Assembly (NCBI GenBank): GCA_033032865.1
Contig: JAWHQI010000166.1
Span: 4,402,001-4,466,000 of the forward strand
Direction of reading: 5' to 3'
Origin: Dactylorhiza incarnata
Taxonomy: Eukaryota > Streptophyta > Magnoliopsida > Asparagales > Orchidaceae
Length of the DNA stretch: 64,000 nt
Positions within the stretch are counted from its first letter, which is position 1. The number at the start of each line of letters is the position of its first letter. Below are positions 1 to 10,644 of this stretch, piece by piece. The notes beneath the pieces are model-generated. The model searched no databases, was not told the origin of the DNA, and worked only from the letters and a program-made list of their open reading frames with translations. A program made the position numbers and the translations under genes.

Positions 1-496
1 TTTATCTTTTGTACTTGTCTTTTATTTTATTATTGTAATCGGTTTGTGAATTCGCCTCGTGTTGGCGACTAGGTCTAGGTAGGACTTAGGGAGGAATTTG
101 CCTCGTATTGGCGACTAGGTCTAGGGAGTAGATCTAGGGGTGCTCGAGGCCTTTCTGGGGATAGGAAGGCTAGAGCGGCTTGAGGCCGTATCTGGGGAGA
201 GATCAGCTAAAGCCAACCTGTTCATGGGGAAACGAGTCGGTATAGAAAACAAAAAGAGATTTTACTTTATCGCCTACGATTTCTAGCGTCATAAGAAATC
301 AGATTTTGTAATCAATTTTATAAATGATAATCATGTCTTTTCTTTTTAATAAAATTGATTTCATTTCTAATTTCATTATCTCTTTACTTTTGATTTAACT
401 TACTTCTACCAAAATATCAAAAGTTTTCTATTAAAATTTAAAGTTTTTAAAACCCTTATTCACCCCCCCCCTCTGAGGGCGCCTCAAGATCCAACA
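1..496 (+). repeat. 5' LTR of S1 (3' third only)
   Basis: It aligns with the end of the 3' LTR from about 7585 to 8079, including the GCGACTAGGTCTAGG repeats and the C-rich run before the terminal TCCAACA. About 1 kb, including U3, lies outside the window. Confidence 0.9.
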
Positions 497-498
497 AG

Positions 499-510
499 TG
501 GTATCAGAGC
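499..510 (+). other. S1 primer-binding site
   Basis: TGGTATCAGAGC is complementary to the 3' end of plant initiator tRNA-Met. It starts 2 bp after the LTR terminus. B, S2 and E use the same class of primer site. Confidence 0.9.
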
Positions 511-545
511 GAGGTTATTCCAAATCAGCTTAACAACTGGGAATA

Positions 546-2011
546 ATGGCGTCTCTTGATCATGATCTCGCTTCTACTAGTGGGGAAAATTTTAATATAA
601 ATGAAAAAGTATTATCACCACCTTTATTTATGGGCAAAAATTATAAAGTGTGGAAAATATTAATGAAAAATTTTCTTAAGGACTTAGATGAAAAAGTTTG
701 AATATTACTATTGAAAAGCCATCTAGCGTACTAACTAGAAACGAAATTGTTTTAAATGCAAAATCTATAAATAGTTAATTTTGTGCGTTAGATCAAAATA
801 TTTTCAAACTTATTTATACTTTACCTACCGCTTATGAGATTTGGAATTTTCTTGAAAGAACTTATGATTCTCTTTCTGTTGGTATAGAACAAACACAAGA
901 ATTGGAGAACATACAAGCTTGCACAAATATTCAAGAAAGCTACTCAAATGATGGATTCATAGAATGCTCATCAAGCGGAAAGGATGATGGAAATTCTTGT
1001 TTGGAAGAGGAAGATGAAGAAGACAAAGGAACAATATGTTCATATCTTGCCTCATCCACAAGCGTTGTAAGGAAATCGAAATCTCTTATTATATGTAATT
1101 CTATTTCTACATTACAATTGCTTCAAACTACTAAACGTGAGATTAAGAAATTAAAAAGGGCTAATGCAAAACTACATTTAGAAATGAAAACTTTGAAAGC
1201 AAATGTGAATGTAGAATCCAAAAATGATGTGTTTAAATCTCCATCATGCTCTTCATTTGAAAACTCCACACCTTGTATTGATTATAATGAATTACATGAA
1301 AAATACAAAAAACTTGAAAAAGAATGTATTCTTGTAAAAGAACAACATGAAAGATTATGTTTAGAAAACCCTTCTTTGAAAAATGATTGTGCTAAGTGTG
1401 AGGACTATAAAATTGAAATTGAAGAGTTGAATGAAACATTTGAGGAATATAGAAATAAATATCAAAATCATATTGATTCAATTGTTTCCACTCTTAAAAA
1501 TAGCACAATTGCGTACAATAAAGCTAGACATAATCACAAAATTAAATACTATGAATTAGAAAATAAAGTCAACTTGATTATGGAAACTATAAAGAAATAT
1601 TTTCAAAACACACGCTCACAATATCAAGCAAAATCCAAAAGCAAGTTGAATGTGAATTTTCATAATTTATCTAAGCCAAACAAAAGAAATGAAAAACATC
1701 AAAAGCTTGCAAATGAAACTACAAAACACTATCATCATTATCATTTACAACAAAACTCTTCTCAAAACATAAAATTGAAAATGAACAAATTTCCTATAAA
1801 CAATGTGTTAAGAAATCATCATGGAAATTTAAATTATAAAAACATTAACCCAAGGTATGAATGGAGACCCATACTTAAGAATGATGCACAAATGTCAAAT
1901 GAATGGGTCCACTCAAACTTACCTTCCCAAAAGCATACACGATTTATTTGGGTACCCAAAGGAACCATCCCTCTTGGTCCTCTTTGGATACCTAAATCTC
2001 AAATTCATTAA
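546..2011 (+). pseudogene. S1 gag, frameshifted
   Basis: An ATG at 546 opens a frame (MASLDHDLASTSG...) very similar to S2 gag. Near 700 a base appears to be missing relative to S2, producing an immediate stop, and another stop follows near 775. The downstream frame stays open from about 902 to 2011. This part is Asp/Glu/Lys-rich and helical, with probable coiled coil around 1140-1600, and becomes His/Asn/Lys-rich. It ends in a motif IWVPKGTIPLGPLWIPK that also occurs in decayed form in S2 near 37.5 kb. No zinc knuckle is seen. Capsid function is inferred from position directly after the primer site and from relatedness to Copia gag proteins. Confidence 0.7.
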
Positions 2012-2679
2012 GAATCATCAAATGCATGAAGTAGAACATTTTTTAATGTGCAAATATCTACTTCATGATATACTTTAAGTTTCTTGTTTAATATTTGAAA
2101 GTTGAACCTTTTTTATTTTTACAAATTAAATCAAATTAAAAGTCAAGTTTCTATCTCTTAAATGAGCAATCTATTATCACATGAGACATGAGTATCCTAT
2201 AATATAAATTGATTGTTCAAAACTCAAAAATTAATTAGGAGTGTTGTTAAAACCCTAATACAAAATCATAAAATAAACGTGACACCAATGCTTATCCGTA
2301 CGAGTTATTAAACATATTTAAAACTAGAACACCATATTATTACATCCTTAAACAATTCGATACTCTAATCCAATGCCCATAAAACACCATAGATTTTTTT
2401 TAAAGATTAAGTGAAATTTGTTGTGTTTCAAAATTAAAACTACGAAATCCTGGATAAATATTAGAACACACCACAGAAACAGTTCACAGAATAAATAAAA
2501 ACAAAAAGAAAAAGAAAAGCATGATAACAGTTAACGCTGAGCGCAAGCAGTAACGCCAGGCGTTAGAAAATATTGTCCAAATACTAAGCACTGTTATTAC
2601 AGAACTGAAAAGCACCTTAAAATTGTCTACTTTCACTAAGTGAGTATTATTCTCCAGTAGTAGAACTGCCTCGTTCCCT
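2012..2679. other. S1 internal non-coding spacer
   Basis: AT-rich sequence without a convincing frame. Near 2530-2565 it carries AACGCTGAGCGC and AACGCCAGGCGTT, the palindromic motif also found in this element's LTR and around the antisense gene. Confidence 0.6.
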
Positions 2680-3723
2680 TCACCTTCGAGTACCGCGAGT
2701 CGAGCGACGTGGCGGATCCTCCACGGGAACCTCCCAATCCCTTTCTTCTGCCGGTGTCGGTTTCAACTTCAGGGCCCTGATCATGTATCGCATCATTTTC
2801 TCGATCCGTGACATTCTTCGTGTCGTATTCTCTTTGAATTCTTCAAACGACTCCTGATGCTCCCGATTCGTCTCTCGGAGTGAAACACCTCGTCGCAAGG
2901 GTGGTCGTGAAGATGATGGTATATCTCGTGGTCGAGGGACTCGAAGGGTTGAAGTAGAATAAAGTTCAGGAATAAGATCATTAATGTAGTTACTCTTGGT
3001 TATATACTCATACTTCTCCATCACCACCAGTTGTATAAGTCCTCCTAAGGGAAGAGTGTTGAGTCGAGACCGTCTTGGATCCTTCAACTTAAAGGTATAA
3101 CGAATCTGAGAAAGGATAAGATCTGCCACATCAAAAAGTACTTCCTGCATAATATGATATGTCACTATGCTCAATTGTGCAGTGATCTTCTTTTTGTCTC
3201 CTGACTTCAACATAATTGTATGTCGCAAAATATCCTAAATTATAAATGCTTCCTCCCTAAGTGAACAAACATCCGTAATTTGATCTTCTGTCTCCTTCCC
3301 ATGCAATACCAGATTTACTGGTGTGCAGTCCCGCTCAGCTCTATACTTTTTTACCACATCTAAACGATTATCACTCTCTATTAACCCAAACTCATTCTGA
3401 ATATCCCCATGCGTGATTTGAATAACTTCAAACTGGATCATTGACATCACTCCTCCATGAAGCTCCATTTCTGACGGATCATACAAATTGTTATAAAATT
3501 CCCGAACAAAATTCGTAGAAAAGCAATCGTCAGAAATCACTGACAACACTCCTGATGCTGTTAGGAGATTTTGAATATGAGCATGACGTGGGAGGTCTAT
3601 GTGCAACACCATGCCTACACCAACAGTCACCTTTTCAATCCCCGCATATGATTGATAAGACTCTTGTGGGGGACGAGCTGATGACTTTCTGACACGAACT
3701 CCATGACCACTAGAAGAAGCCAT
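2680..3723 (-). pseudogene. S1 antisense ORF, plant retroelement-associated protein
   Basis: Read on the minus strand from an ATG at 3723 (MASSSGHGVRVRK), the frame runs to 2680 with a single in-frame TAG at about 3235-3237, giving roughly 345 residues. The segment around FVREFYNNLYDPSEMELHGGV followed by an ITHGDIQNEFGL-like stretch resembles the family databases call 'putative plant transposon protein', common in antisense or extra ORFs of plant retroelements. The C-terminal part is Arg/Pro-rich and basic (PRPRDIPSSSRPPLRRG, RRSTRGTRR). The stop may be a disabling mutation, or may lie in a small intron. The function of this family is unknown. Confidence 0.6.
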
Positions 3724-3727
3724 AAAC

Positions 3728-4114
3728 CTGCACACAACAAAACATCAACAAAATTTCTCTTATCAAGGTCAGGCGTTATTGTCAACGCCTGGCGCATGCC
3801 TGTAATTTCCTATTACTACCAGTACACAATGACAGCCCTCAGGAACACTTAAAAATCAAAAAATTTGTAAAATGATATGGATAATTGGAAAATTACCAAC
3901 ACAACTCAAAAACAACCAAAAGAGGTAATGGAAAGACTTTTTTTTAGAAATCTCAAAAACCCTTTCCTCAACTCAAAACCTGAAAACCCTAGATCTCACT
4001 ACCATAGATCTATCATATACCATATCAAAACACTTCAATACTTTAAAGGATTTCATTTTAGGGAAAGAGAAATGCTTTAATAACAAAATAAAAGAAGAAA
4101 GGTAAGAATTTTAC
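3728..4114 (-). other. candidate 5'-UTR intron of S1 antisense gene
   Basis: On the minus strand the sequence reads CAGATCTAG|GTAAAATTC at the left junction and TTGTGTGCAG|GTTTATGG at the right, so splicing would place the ATG five bases into exon 2. The interval is 387 bp and AT-rich, as plant introns are. It is supported only by splice consensus. Confidence 0.5.
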
Positions 4115-4198
4115 CTAGATCTGAGAAGTGCAGTCAGCGAAACCTGAAGAGAAATAGGTTAAAATAATGGGAAAATGGAAAGAACTCGATTTAGGGCC

Positions 4199-4250
4199 TT
4201 TTATATATAGTAAACTTAACGCCGACGTTGTCTATAACGCCAGGCGTTGT
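4199..4250 (-). promoter_or_regulatory. internal TATA promoter with LTR-type palindromes (S1 antisense gene)
   Basis: The minus strand has TATATATAAAA at 4209-4199, about 85 bp before the candidate exon-1 splice site. Immediately upstream in that direction are AACGTCGGCGTT and AACGCCAGGCGTT (4214-4250). The second is a perfect odd palindrome. The same motif class sits just upstream of the LTR TATA box near 7337, so this looks like a second, antisense promoter of LTR design. Confidence 0.6.
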
Positions 4251-4521
4251 CTCGTTTTCTACATATTTGCAAAATTTCCTTGCTGCATATCTATCTATGA
4301 ACCATTATTTATAGAGTTACACCCTATTTACCCCAACATTATTAAAAAAATCAAAAATTCAAATATAAAAGATAAAATTATTTTAAAACCACCAAAACAT
4401 GCTTAAATAGTCTTCTAATCATTTCCAACTTCTCTGAAATTTCTACACTAAGAAGGTCTATATACATACTATCAATGCCAAAGAAAAGTTTTTCAAAAAA
4501 TCTCAAAAATTGCGTACTGTC

Positions 4522-4554
4522 TCGGCGTTAACTAGTTAATGCCAGACGTTAGCC
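4522..4554. promoter_or_regulatory. second internal S1 palindrome site
   Basis: GGCGTTAACTAGTTAATGCC followed by AGACGTTAG is another copy of the family motif, about 320 bp upstream of the antisense TATA box. The flanks (CTCAAAAATTGCGTACTG) are recognisable in S2 around 35.1 kb, where the motif differs. Confidence 0.5.
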
Positions 4555-5245
4555 TTTTTTTTCAGATTGAAATTCTGCTTTCTCTACACTATTTCTGATA
4601 TTTCTTTGTTTATTTTCTCAGATCTGAAATTATTTTGTTATTAATTTGGTTATTTTATTCCAAAATACAAAAAAAATTAAATAATTCAAAATGCTCAAAA
4701 AAATGTTTTTTTTATTTGTTTTGCTTTAAAAATTTACAAAATTATGGTTTGACTATAAGACTTCACAAAAGAAAACATCTTAGTCATTTTTGTTTCAAAT
4801 GGTCAAAATTAATTTTAGGCATACACTTAAAGATTGTCTTCAATGTCTAATTTTTATTTCAAATTTCCTAAACATTGTTTTATCTTGTCATGCCTTGACC
4901 TTAATCTGATTATGTGCAATGAAATAGTCTATAGAAAATTGTGTATGATTGCCTAGCATGCCTCTAAGCATGAGTAATATTTTATGCTAATCAATGATTC
5001 ATTCACTCACCATTTTGGTGATCTACATGTGCTCATAATCTTAGTCTTGCATGATTGTGTAGTGTAATAGTCTTAACATATTAAGTTGTATGTCTAAATT
5101 ACCTACACCTTCATTCAAATAATAAATTTCTTGCACGCATAGAAGTGTTATTTCAATATTGTTAGTGTTTGCAACTGCAAGTGAATTCAGAGACATTTGG
5201 CCCGCTATTACAATAATATGAAAAAAAATGCCAAAGATAACTCAA

Positions 5246-5305
5246 CCAAGCACTACTCACCCTCCTGATAAGTCTTAATGAGCATTGTGAGGTTGAGCAC
5301 CTTGG
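5246..5305 (+). ncRNA. conserved hairpin, copy 1 (S1)
   Basis: Outer stem CCAAG/CTTGG and inner stem CTCACCCTC/GAGGTTGAG (8 of 9 paired) enclose a loop of about 24 nt, CTGATAAGTCTTAATGAGC.... Copy 2 and the S2 copy keep the loop but differ in stem bases with pairing largely maintained. The function is unknown. It is a candidate structured RNA of the retrotransposon transcript. Confidence 0.5.
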
Positions 5306-5410
5306 AAAGAATTGTAAAGTGTCTTGTGCAAACACATTCATCTTTTATCACTTCTATTTGTACACCTGATCACTAAAAATAAAAATCAATAAAATTGCTT
5401 ATGTGATCCC

Positions 5411-5471
5411 CCAAGCAATACTTCGCTCTCTGATAAGTCTTAATGAGCATTGTGTGGGCGAAGCACCTTGG
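5411..5471 (+). ncRNA. conserved hairpin, copy 2 (S1)
   Basis: CCAAG/CTTGG outer stem and CTTCGCTC/GGGCGAAG inner stem (8 pairs, one G-U) around the same loop, TGATAAGTCTTAATGAGC. The stem arms differ from copy 1 on both sides in a compensating way. Confidence 0.5.
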
Positions 5472-6283
5472 TTGTTGTACTCATTATTTGTGCCTTGAAA
5501 CTTTATTCTAGATTTGATGTGTGAAAGTAATTATAAGACTGCATCCTTAATATTGTTGTCACTATTTTATTATATATGTCATGTGTTTTGATTATTTCAC
5601 TTGTATACTTTTATCAAAACACCTTATGCACACATCATTGTTTTCCATAAAGCTTCTACTCATGAGAATTGGATCCTAATGCAAACATTACATAATTCTC
5701 TAAAAACTTAAGTAAAAGCAGTAGATTGCAATGCATGATTTCTACAATGTTTTCTTTACTTGAAATACGAATTGGTTACATTGTATCTATTGTCTTTTTG
5801 AATATGCTAAATCATGCTTGCCTATTAGTTATGAAAATTTTCAAAGTTAAAATGCTCAAATGTGAAAAGTCTAGACATATTGTTGGAATGGTCAAACTAT
5901 AACAAAAATATTACTCTAATTTGTTTTGTTTTTGTTTTCCGCATTTCTCTATTTTATCATGTATCCTTATATCATGTGTTATCATGCTTATTTCTACATT
6001 TTGTTTTCACTTGTGCTTTGTCAAAAAAAATTGCAACTATCTTAACAAGTAGTATCACTCTTAAAAAAATTTAAAAAACAAGTGATTACATTCCTTTGGT
6101 ATAATCTTTAAATGATGTTCTTTCACGCTTATCATATATTTTTCCGCTGTGCTACTCTCTCCCTTAGCTCGATCATGACTTACTTTATGTTTACACAAAA
6201 CTCTAAATCCTCTCTTAGTTATGTCCCAACTTTTGTCTTCTTTATTCTAGTTTTGTTTCACTCCACCCTCTTCTGCTAATAAC

Positions 6284-6540
6284 AAAGGGGGAGAATAAAA
6301 TGATAAATCGTAATGATTAATGGAGTAGGATTCACTAGATTAAGGGGGAGCATGTATCTAGTATATGGGAGTATACACTAAGGGGGAGCATTTTTATAGG
6401 GGGAGTATTCTTAAATGATCTATAATTCCTATCATTATCTTATAATTGCTTAGGGTCATATATCTTTATAAAAACACAAATTCTTTATCTATGAATCTGA
6501 TTTATCTCTAATTGGATTTGTTATTATCAAAAGGGGGAGA
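6284..6540 (+). other. multiple polypurine tracts of S1
   Basis: Five tracts with the core AGGGGGAG occur at about 6284, 6342, 6380, 6398 and 6529. The last, AAAAGGGGGAGA, abuts the 3' LTR and is the probable plus-strand primer. Repeated polypurine tracts upstream of the 3' LTR are a published Sirevirus hallmark. Confidence 0.8.
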
Positions 6541-6541
6541 T

Positions 6542-8079
6542 TGTTGGAACATGGTTTTCCGCATCCCTTTGGTTTGAGAATAACAAATCCTACTTGTATT
6601 TGATCTTGTTTGCCATTGTGTTTTTAGCATGCAGGTTTGGACAGATATGACACCAGGTTGCTGAAACAATGGTCTGGCACTAACCACAAGCAGAAGGATT
6701 GAAAGTTGTCTAACGCCAGGCATTTGGTCTTAACGCTGGGCGCTAGCGAATCGATGGGACAGGATGCCGATCGACGAAATGAGATGTCGTTCGATGAAAC
6801 GAGATGTCGTTCGACGAAATAGGCGTTCGACGAAATGAGATGTCGTTCGACGAAACGAGATGACGTTCGACGAAATTGCGTTAGATGAAATGAGATATCG
6901 TTCGACGAAATGAGATGTCGTTCGACGAAATGGCGTTCGACGAAATGAGATGTCATTCGACGAAATGAGATTCTGTTCGACGAAATGTCGTTCGACGAAA
7001 TGGCGATCGACAGGATGAGATGACGTTCGACGAAATGGCGTGCCAGCTGAGTAAAAGAAGAAAGAAACTCAGCGCCAGACATTAGGTCTTAACGCTGGGC
7101 GCTATTCGTTCGACGAATTTGGCAAGGAGAAAGCAGCCGTGATTGCAGGAGGAACTTTAGGAATGATTTGCCCAACGCCCGCATTAGCCTTAACGCCGAC
7201 GTTAATATTGCCTAAAATAAAATAATTCCTAAAGTGCAGAATCTCCTTCCTCTTCTGAAGATCCGAGCCATCAATATGTTATTATACATGGTCAACGCCC
7301 GGCGTTAACACTTAATGCCGGCGTTAGCTCAAAGTCTATAAATTGGATGATTTCGACTTCTCCTACACTCAATTGCTAAGAGCCATATTCCAGCACTTCA
7401 GAAACTTTGTGAGGCCCGAATTTCCAGATCAACACATCTCCCGCTCATATTTCAAAAGGATGAATCAAAGGAGGCTTGGATCAACACGCTAATTCAACAC
7501 GAAGAACGCACGCTTGGACTTCAACGATCTTCAACGATTCTTCGGCGTCTCCTTCAGATTACCTCATAGGGAGTTTTATATTTATTTTTGTATTTGTCTT
7601 TTATTTTATCATTATAATCGGTTTGTGAATTCGCCTCATGTTGGCGACTAGGTCTAGGTAGGACTTAGGGTGGAATTCGCCTCGCATCGGCGACTAGGTC
7701 TAGGGAGTAGATCTAGGGGGTGCTCGAGGCTTTTTTGGGGATAGGAAGGTTAGAGCGGCTTGAGGTCATATCTGGGGAGAGATCGGCTAAAGCCAACCGG
7801 TTCGTGGGGATACGAGTCGGTATAGAAAACAAAAAGAGATTTTACTTTATCGCCTACGATTTCTAGCGTCATAAGAAATCAGATTTTGTAATTAATTTTA
7901 TAAATGATAATCATGTCTTTTCTGTTTAATAAAATTGATTTCATTTCTAATTTCATTATCTCTTTACTTTTGATTTAAATTACTTCTACCAAAATATCAA
8001 AAGTTTTCTATTAAAGTTAAAAGTTTTTAAAATCCTTATTCACCCCCCCCCCCCTCTAAGGGCACCTCAAGATCCAACA
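6542..8079 (+). repeat. 3' LTR of S1
   Basis: 1538 bp, TGTTGGAAC...GATCCAACA. U3 carries a dense palindrome region (6711-7330) followed by TATAAATT at about 7337. The last 500 bp match 1-496. A C-homopolymer of 10 or more bases lies near the 3' end. Confidence 0.9.
6711..7343 (+). promoter_or_regulatory. S1 U3 promoter: two palindrome sets plus TATA box
   Basis: Between about 6775 and 7115 there are twelve exact copies of TTCGACGAA (an odd palindrome), spaced mostly 10-25 bp, with several one-base variants. Flanking them are AACGCC/GGCGTT-type palindromes (6712-6745, 7071-7105, 7170-7205, 7293-7330). The closest, CAACGCCCGGCGTTAAC and TTAATGCCGGCGTTAG, end within 15 bp of TATAAA at 7337. Transcription-factor binding is inferred, not shown. 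Confidence 0.65.
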
Positions 8080-8091
8080 CTAAGTAGTTTT
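8080..8091 (+). repeat. 12-bp remnant of T2 tandem array
   Basis: CTAAGTAGTTTT equals the junction between repeat units of the array at 58476-58790. The last five bases, GTTTT, are the left TSD of S2 (the right copy is 58476-58480). The first five are the expected TSD of S1. Confidence 0.8.
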
Positions 8092-9437
8092 TGTTGGATT
8101 TTACGGCACCCTTAGAGGGGGGGGGGGTGAATAAGGGAATAAAAATTCTTTTTATAATTTTAAGATAATTACTAAATTGTTTTATAATATGTGAAGGTAA
8201 ACTAACAATTTAGCTAAATGAATAGAAAAATTATGATTTGCAATTTTAGAAACAAGTACTAAATTGTTTTATGATGAAAGAGATTGAAATAAACAATTTA
8301 GATTTAGAATTGAAAACTTAGAACACAATATAATAGAGATTACGCCAAATGAGAGAAATCAAGTAAACACAACTAGAGACATGATTATATTATATGAAAA
8401 GGTGTTTACAAAAATTGATTTCAATATCGCTTGAAATCGGAGGCGACAAATATGTAAATAATTTTTCCTTTTCTATACCGACTCGTATCCCCACGAACCG
8501 GTTGGCTTTAGCATATCCTTCCCCGGATAAGGCCTCAAGCCGCTCTAGCCAATCCTTCCCCGGATATGGCCTCGAGCCCCCCTAGATCTAATCACCTAGA
8601 ACTAGTCGTCAACACAAGGCGAATTTCCCCCTAAGTTCTACCCAGACCTAGTCGCCAACACAAGGCGAATTCTCTAAACGGTTACAAAAAAGTATGGAAT
8701 GGAAATAATGAAAACAATAATAAAACTCCCTATATGAGATCTTCTGAAGTCGGAGATGAAGGATCGCTGTAGTATAAGCGAGGTCGAAGCGATCGTCCTT
8801 CGGATGTAGCGTGACGTATTCCTCCTCTAGAATTCTCCTTAAGCTTTTTGGGGGAGATCCATCTTCGGCAGCATAACAACACTGGAATTGTGGCACAAGC
8901 AACCTCTCTGGGATGGATAGCCAAAATGATCGAAGTTGGCTCATTTTATAGAACTTGGAGATAGCGCCTACAGTAGATCCTAGCGCCTGCGGTAGCGTTC
9001 GTGTGGAGCGGTTGCGAAACCGTCGGCTGCGTGGCTCTGTGCACGAACTTGAGATAGCGCTGGCGGTAGCACTAGCGCTGACGGTAGAGGTTCTGTTGAG
9101 CGGTTGCGGAACCATCAGAGGCGTGGCGTTGTGCACGAACTTGAGATAGCGCCAGGCGGTAGCGCTAGCGCTGGCGGTAGCGCTAAGGAACCGCTGAGAC
9201 GGAAGCTGATATGAAACCGCTGAGACGGAACCAACTGAGCTAGCGCCTGGCGTTAGGGATAGCACTAGCGGTAGTGCTAAGGAACCGCTCCTTTCAAAAA
9301 TTGTTTCCATGCTGCCATCTACATGTGGAGTATTGCACCTATAGTTCCTACACACTATAAACACACTACAAGCAATATCAAATACAATATGGGATTTGTT
9401 ATTCTCAAACAAAAGGATGTGACACACATGTCCAACA
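8092..9437 (-). repeat. 3' LTR of S2
   Basis: 1346 bp, TGTTGGATTTTACGG...CATGTCCAACA as read on the plus strand. The minus-strand TATA box (CTATAAAATGAG) is near 8945. Upstream in that direction are many AGCGCTGGCGGTAGCGCTAG-type palindromic repeats (8960-9290). Short frames inside the LTR recur in the other copy only because the LTRs are homologous. Confidence 0.9.
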
Positions 9438-10644
9438 ATCTCCCCCTTTTGATAATAACAAATCCACTTAGCAAGAAATCAACAATAGTGTTTATAGTAT
9501 AAGATAAGCAAGATGATAGTGCGACTATAGTATATGATAAGCATGATAATGTGCATACTCCCCCTATCTTAATGCTCCCCCTACATAAATGCAATTTATG
9601 TGTTACTCCCCCTAAATGATAGATTTCATGAATTAGTCCCCTTAATCTTCTATATTTCTCTTATATAGATTTCTTCAATTAATCTCCCCCTTTTGGTATT
9701 ATCAAAAGAAGGTGGGGTGAGGGTAGTAAGGAGGCATTTCTTATAAATGATAAAGCATGATCGAGCTTTTGTAATATAGATAATGATAAAGAGTTTAAGC
9801 ATAGTATATATAAGAGATTTCAAATATAAAGATAAGAGTTGTAAGCAAGCGGAAGATTATAAGAAACATCTTTTTGTAAGCATGAAAAGCATAAGTAGAA
9901 ATGTGAGTTTTAGTTCAAAATTGAAAAATGTTTTAACCTTTTTGAAATCTCAAAGTTTTTCATAAAGATACCAAGCATGAAATGAACATATCAAAGAGAG
10001 ATTATACTACAATGTTTCTTAATTTTAAGTTCAAGAGATACCAAAACATTGTAGAGATCATGCTAGGTTATCTAGTGCATTTTTTATATAAAGAGTAGTA
10101 TAGATAAAGCATTAGAATCCAATTCTCATGAGAAGAAGTGTTATGAAAGATAATGATGTGCACATAAGTGTATTTTGGGTAATGTTAACAATTGATTTAA
10201 ATCAGTAAAATACAAGACATATGTAAAGTAAAATGCACAATACAACACAAGTAAATTACTTTCACACACTTTTAATGCACATAGTTTTTAACAAAGTGGT
10301 GTAATAACCAAGGTTTGCACAAGACACTTTACTATTCTTTCCAAGGTGTTCAACCTCACAATGCTTATGGACTTATCAGGAGGTTCAAGTAGTGCTTGGT
10401 GGAGTTATAGTTGTCTACATATATAATTTTTTGACATTTGTGAGACAACATTCTCCGAATACACTTGTTTTGCAAACCCAAATTTTTTTTAACTTTAACC
10501 ACTTTTCTAAATTTCATAAGTGCAATTCAAATGTAGTGTAGGCAATAAACTTATGCAAGTTTTAATTCATTGTACAAATACAATACACAAGCAAGCATTT
10601 TTAGATTTAAACACACATGTTGATTACCAAAAATAAGTGAGTGT
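9438..10644 (-). other. S2 3' internal non-coding region with polypurine tracts
   Basis: Read on the minus strand, AGGGGGAG-type tracts lie at about 9438-9450 (adjacent to the LTR), 9559, 9575, 9606 and 9683, mirroring S1. The rest is AT-rich without a credible frame. Positions 10637-10644 end with GAGTG, the left TSD of B. Confidence 0.75.
10341..10399 (-). ncRNA. conserved hairpin, S2 copy
   Basis: On the minus strand: CCAAG...CTTGG outer stem, inner AACCTC/GAGGTT pairs extended by partial pairing, and loop CTGATAAGTCCATAAGCATTGT. The position relative to the polypurine tracts is like that in S1. Only one copy remains here. Confidence 0.5.

Larger units (their letters stand above)
4555..6283 (+). 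other. S1 internal non-coding region
   Basis: About 1.7 kb of AT-rich sequence between the antisense gene's upstream region and the purine tracts. Only short accidental frames occur. It contains the two related hairpins listed separately. Part of it is conserved in S2 (9.4-10.6 kb, minus strand) despite having no coding potential. Confidence 0.6.
1..8079 (+). mobile_element. S1: Sirevirus-like non-autonomous Copia element (5' end cut by window)
   Basis: The element is bounded by a partial 5' LTR (1-496) and a full 3' LTR (6542-8079), with terminal TGTTGGA...TCCAACA. The tRNA-Met primer site TGGTATCAGAGC lies 2 bp after the 5' LTR, and several AAGGGGGAG tracts precede the 3' LTR. That combination is known for plant Sireviruses. 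The interior holds a broken gag, an antisense ORF with its own promoter, and long AT-rich non-coding sequence. No protease, integrase or reverse transcriptase is visible, so it would depend on a relative for mobilisation. Gag, the hairpin region and the LTR ends are related to S2. Sequence after the 3' LTR begins CTAAG, the expected TSD, but its partner lies outside the window. Confidence 0.85.

Noticed and set aside
5261..5290. CTGATAAG in the hairpin loops looked like a hammerhead ribozyme core (CTGANGA...GAAA)
   Set aside because: The required CTGANGA is CTGATAA, and no CGAAA partner or three-stem arrangement is present.
6775..7040. Regular short repeats could suggest a CRISPR-like array
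   Set aside because: The repeats are 9-14 bp, irregularly spaced, and lie in a eukaryotic LTR upstream of a TATA box.
8394..8585. 63-aa ORF nearly identical at 57415-57606
   Set aside because: Both copies lie in the two S2 LTRs. Conservation reflects LTR identity, not coding selection.
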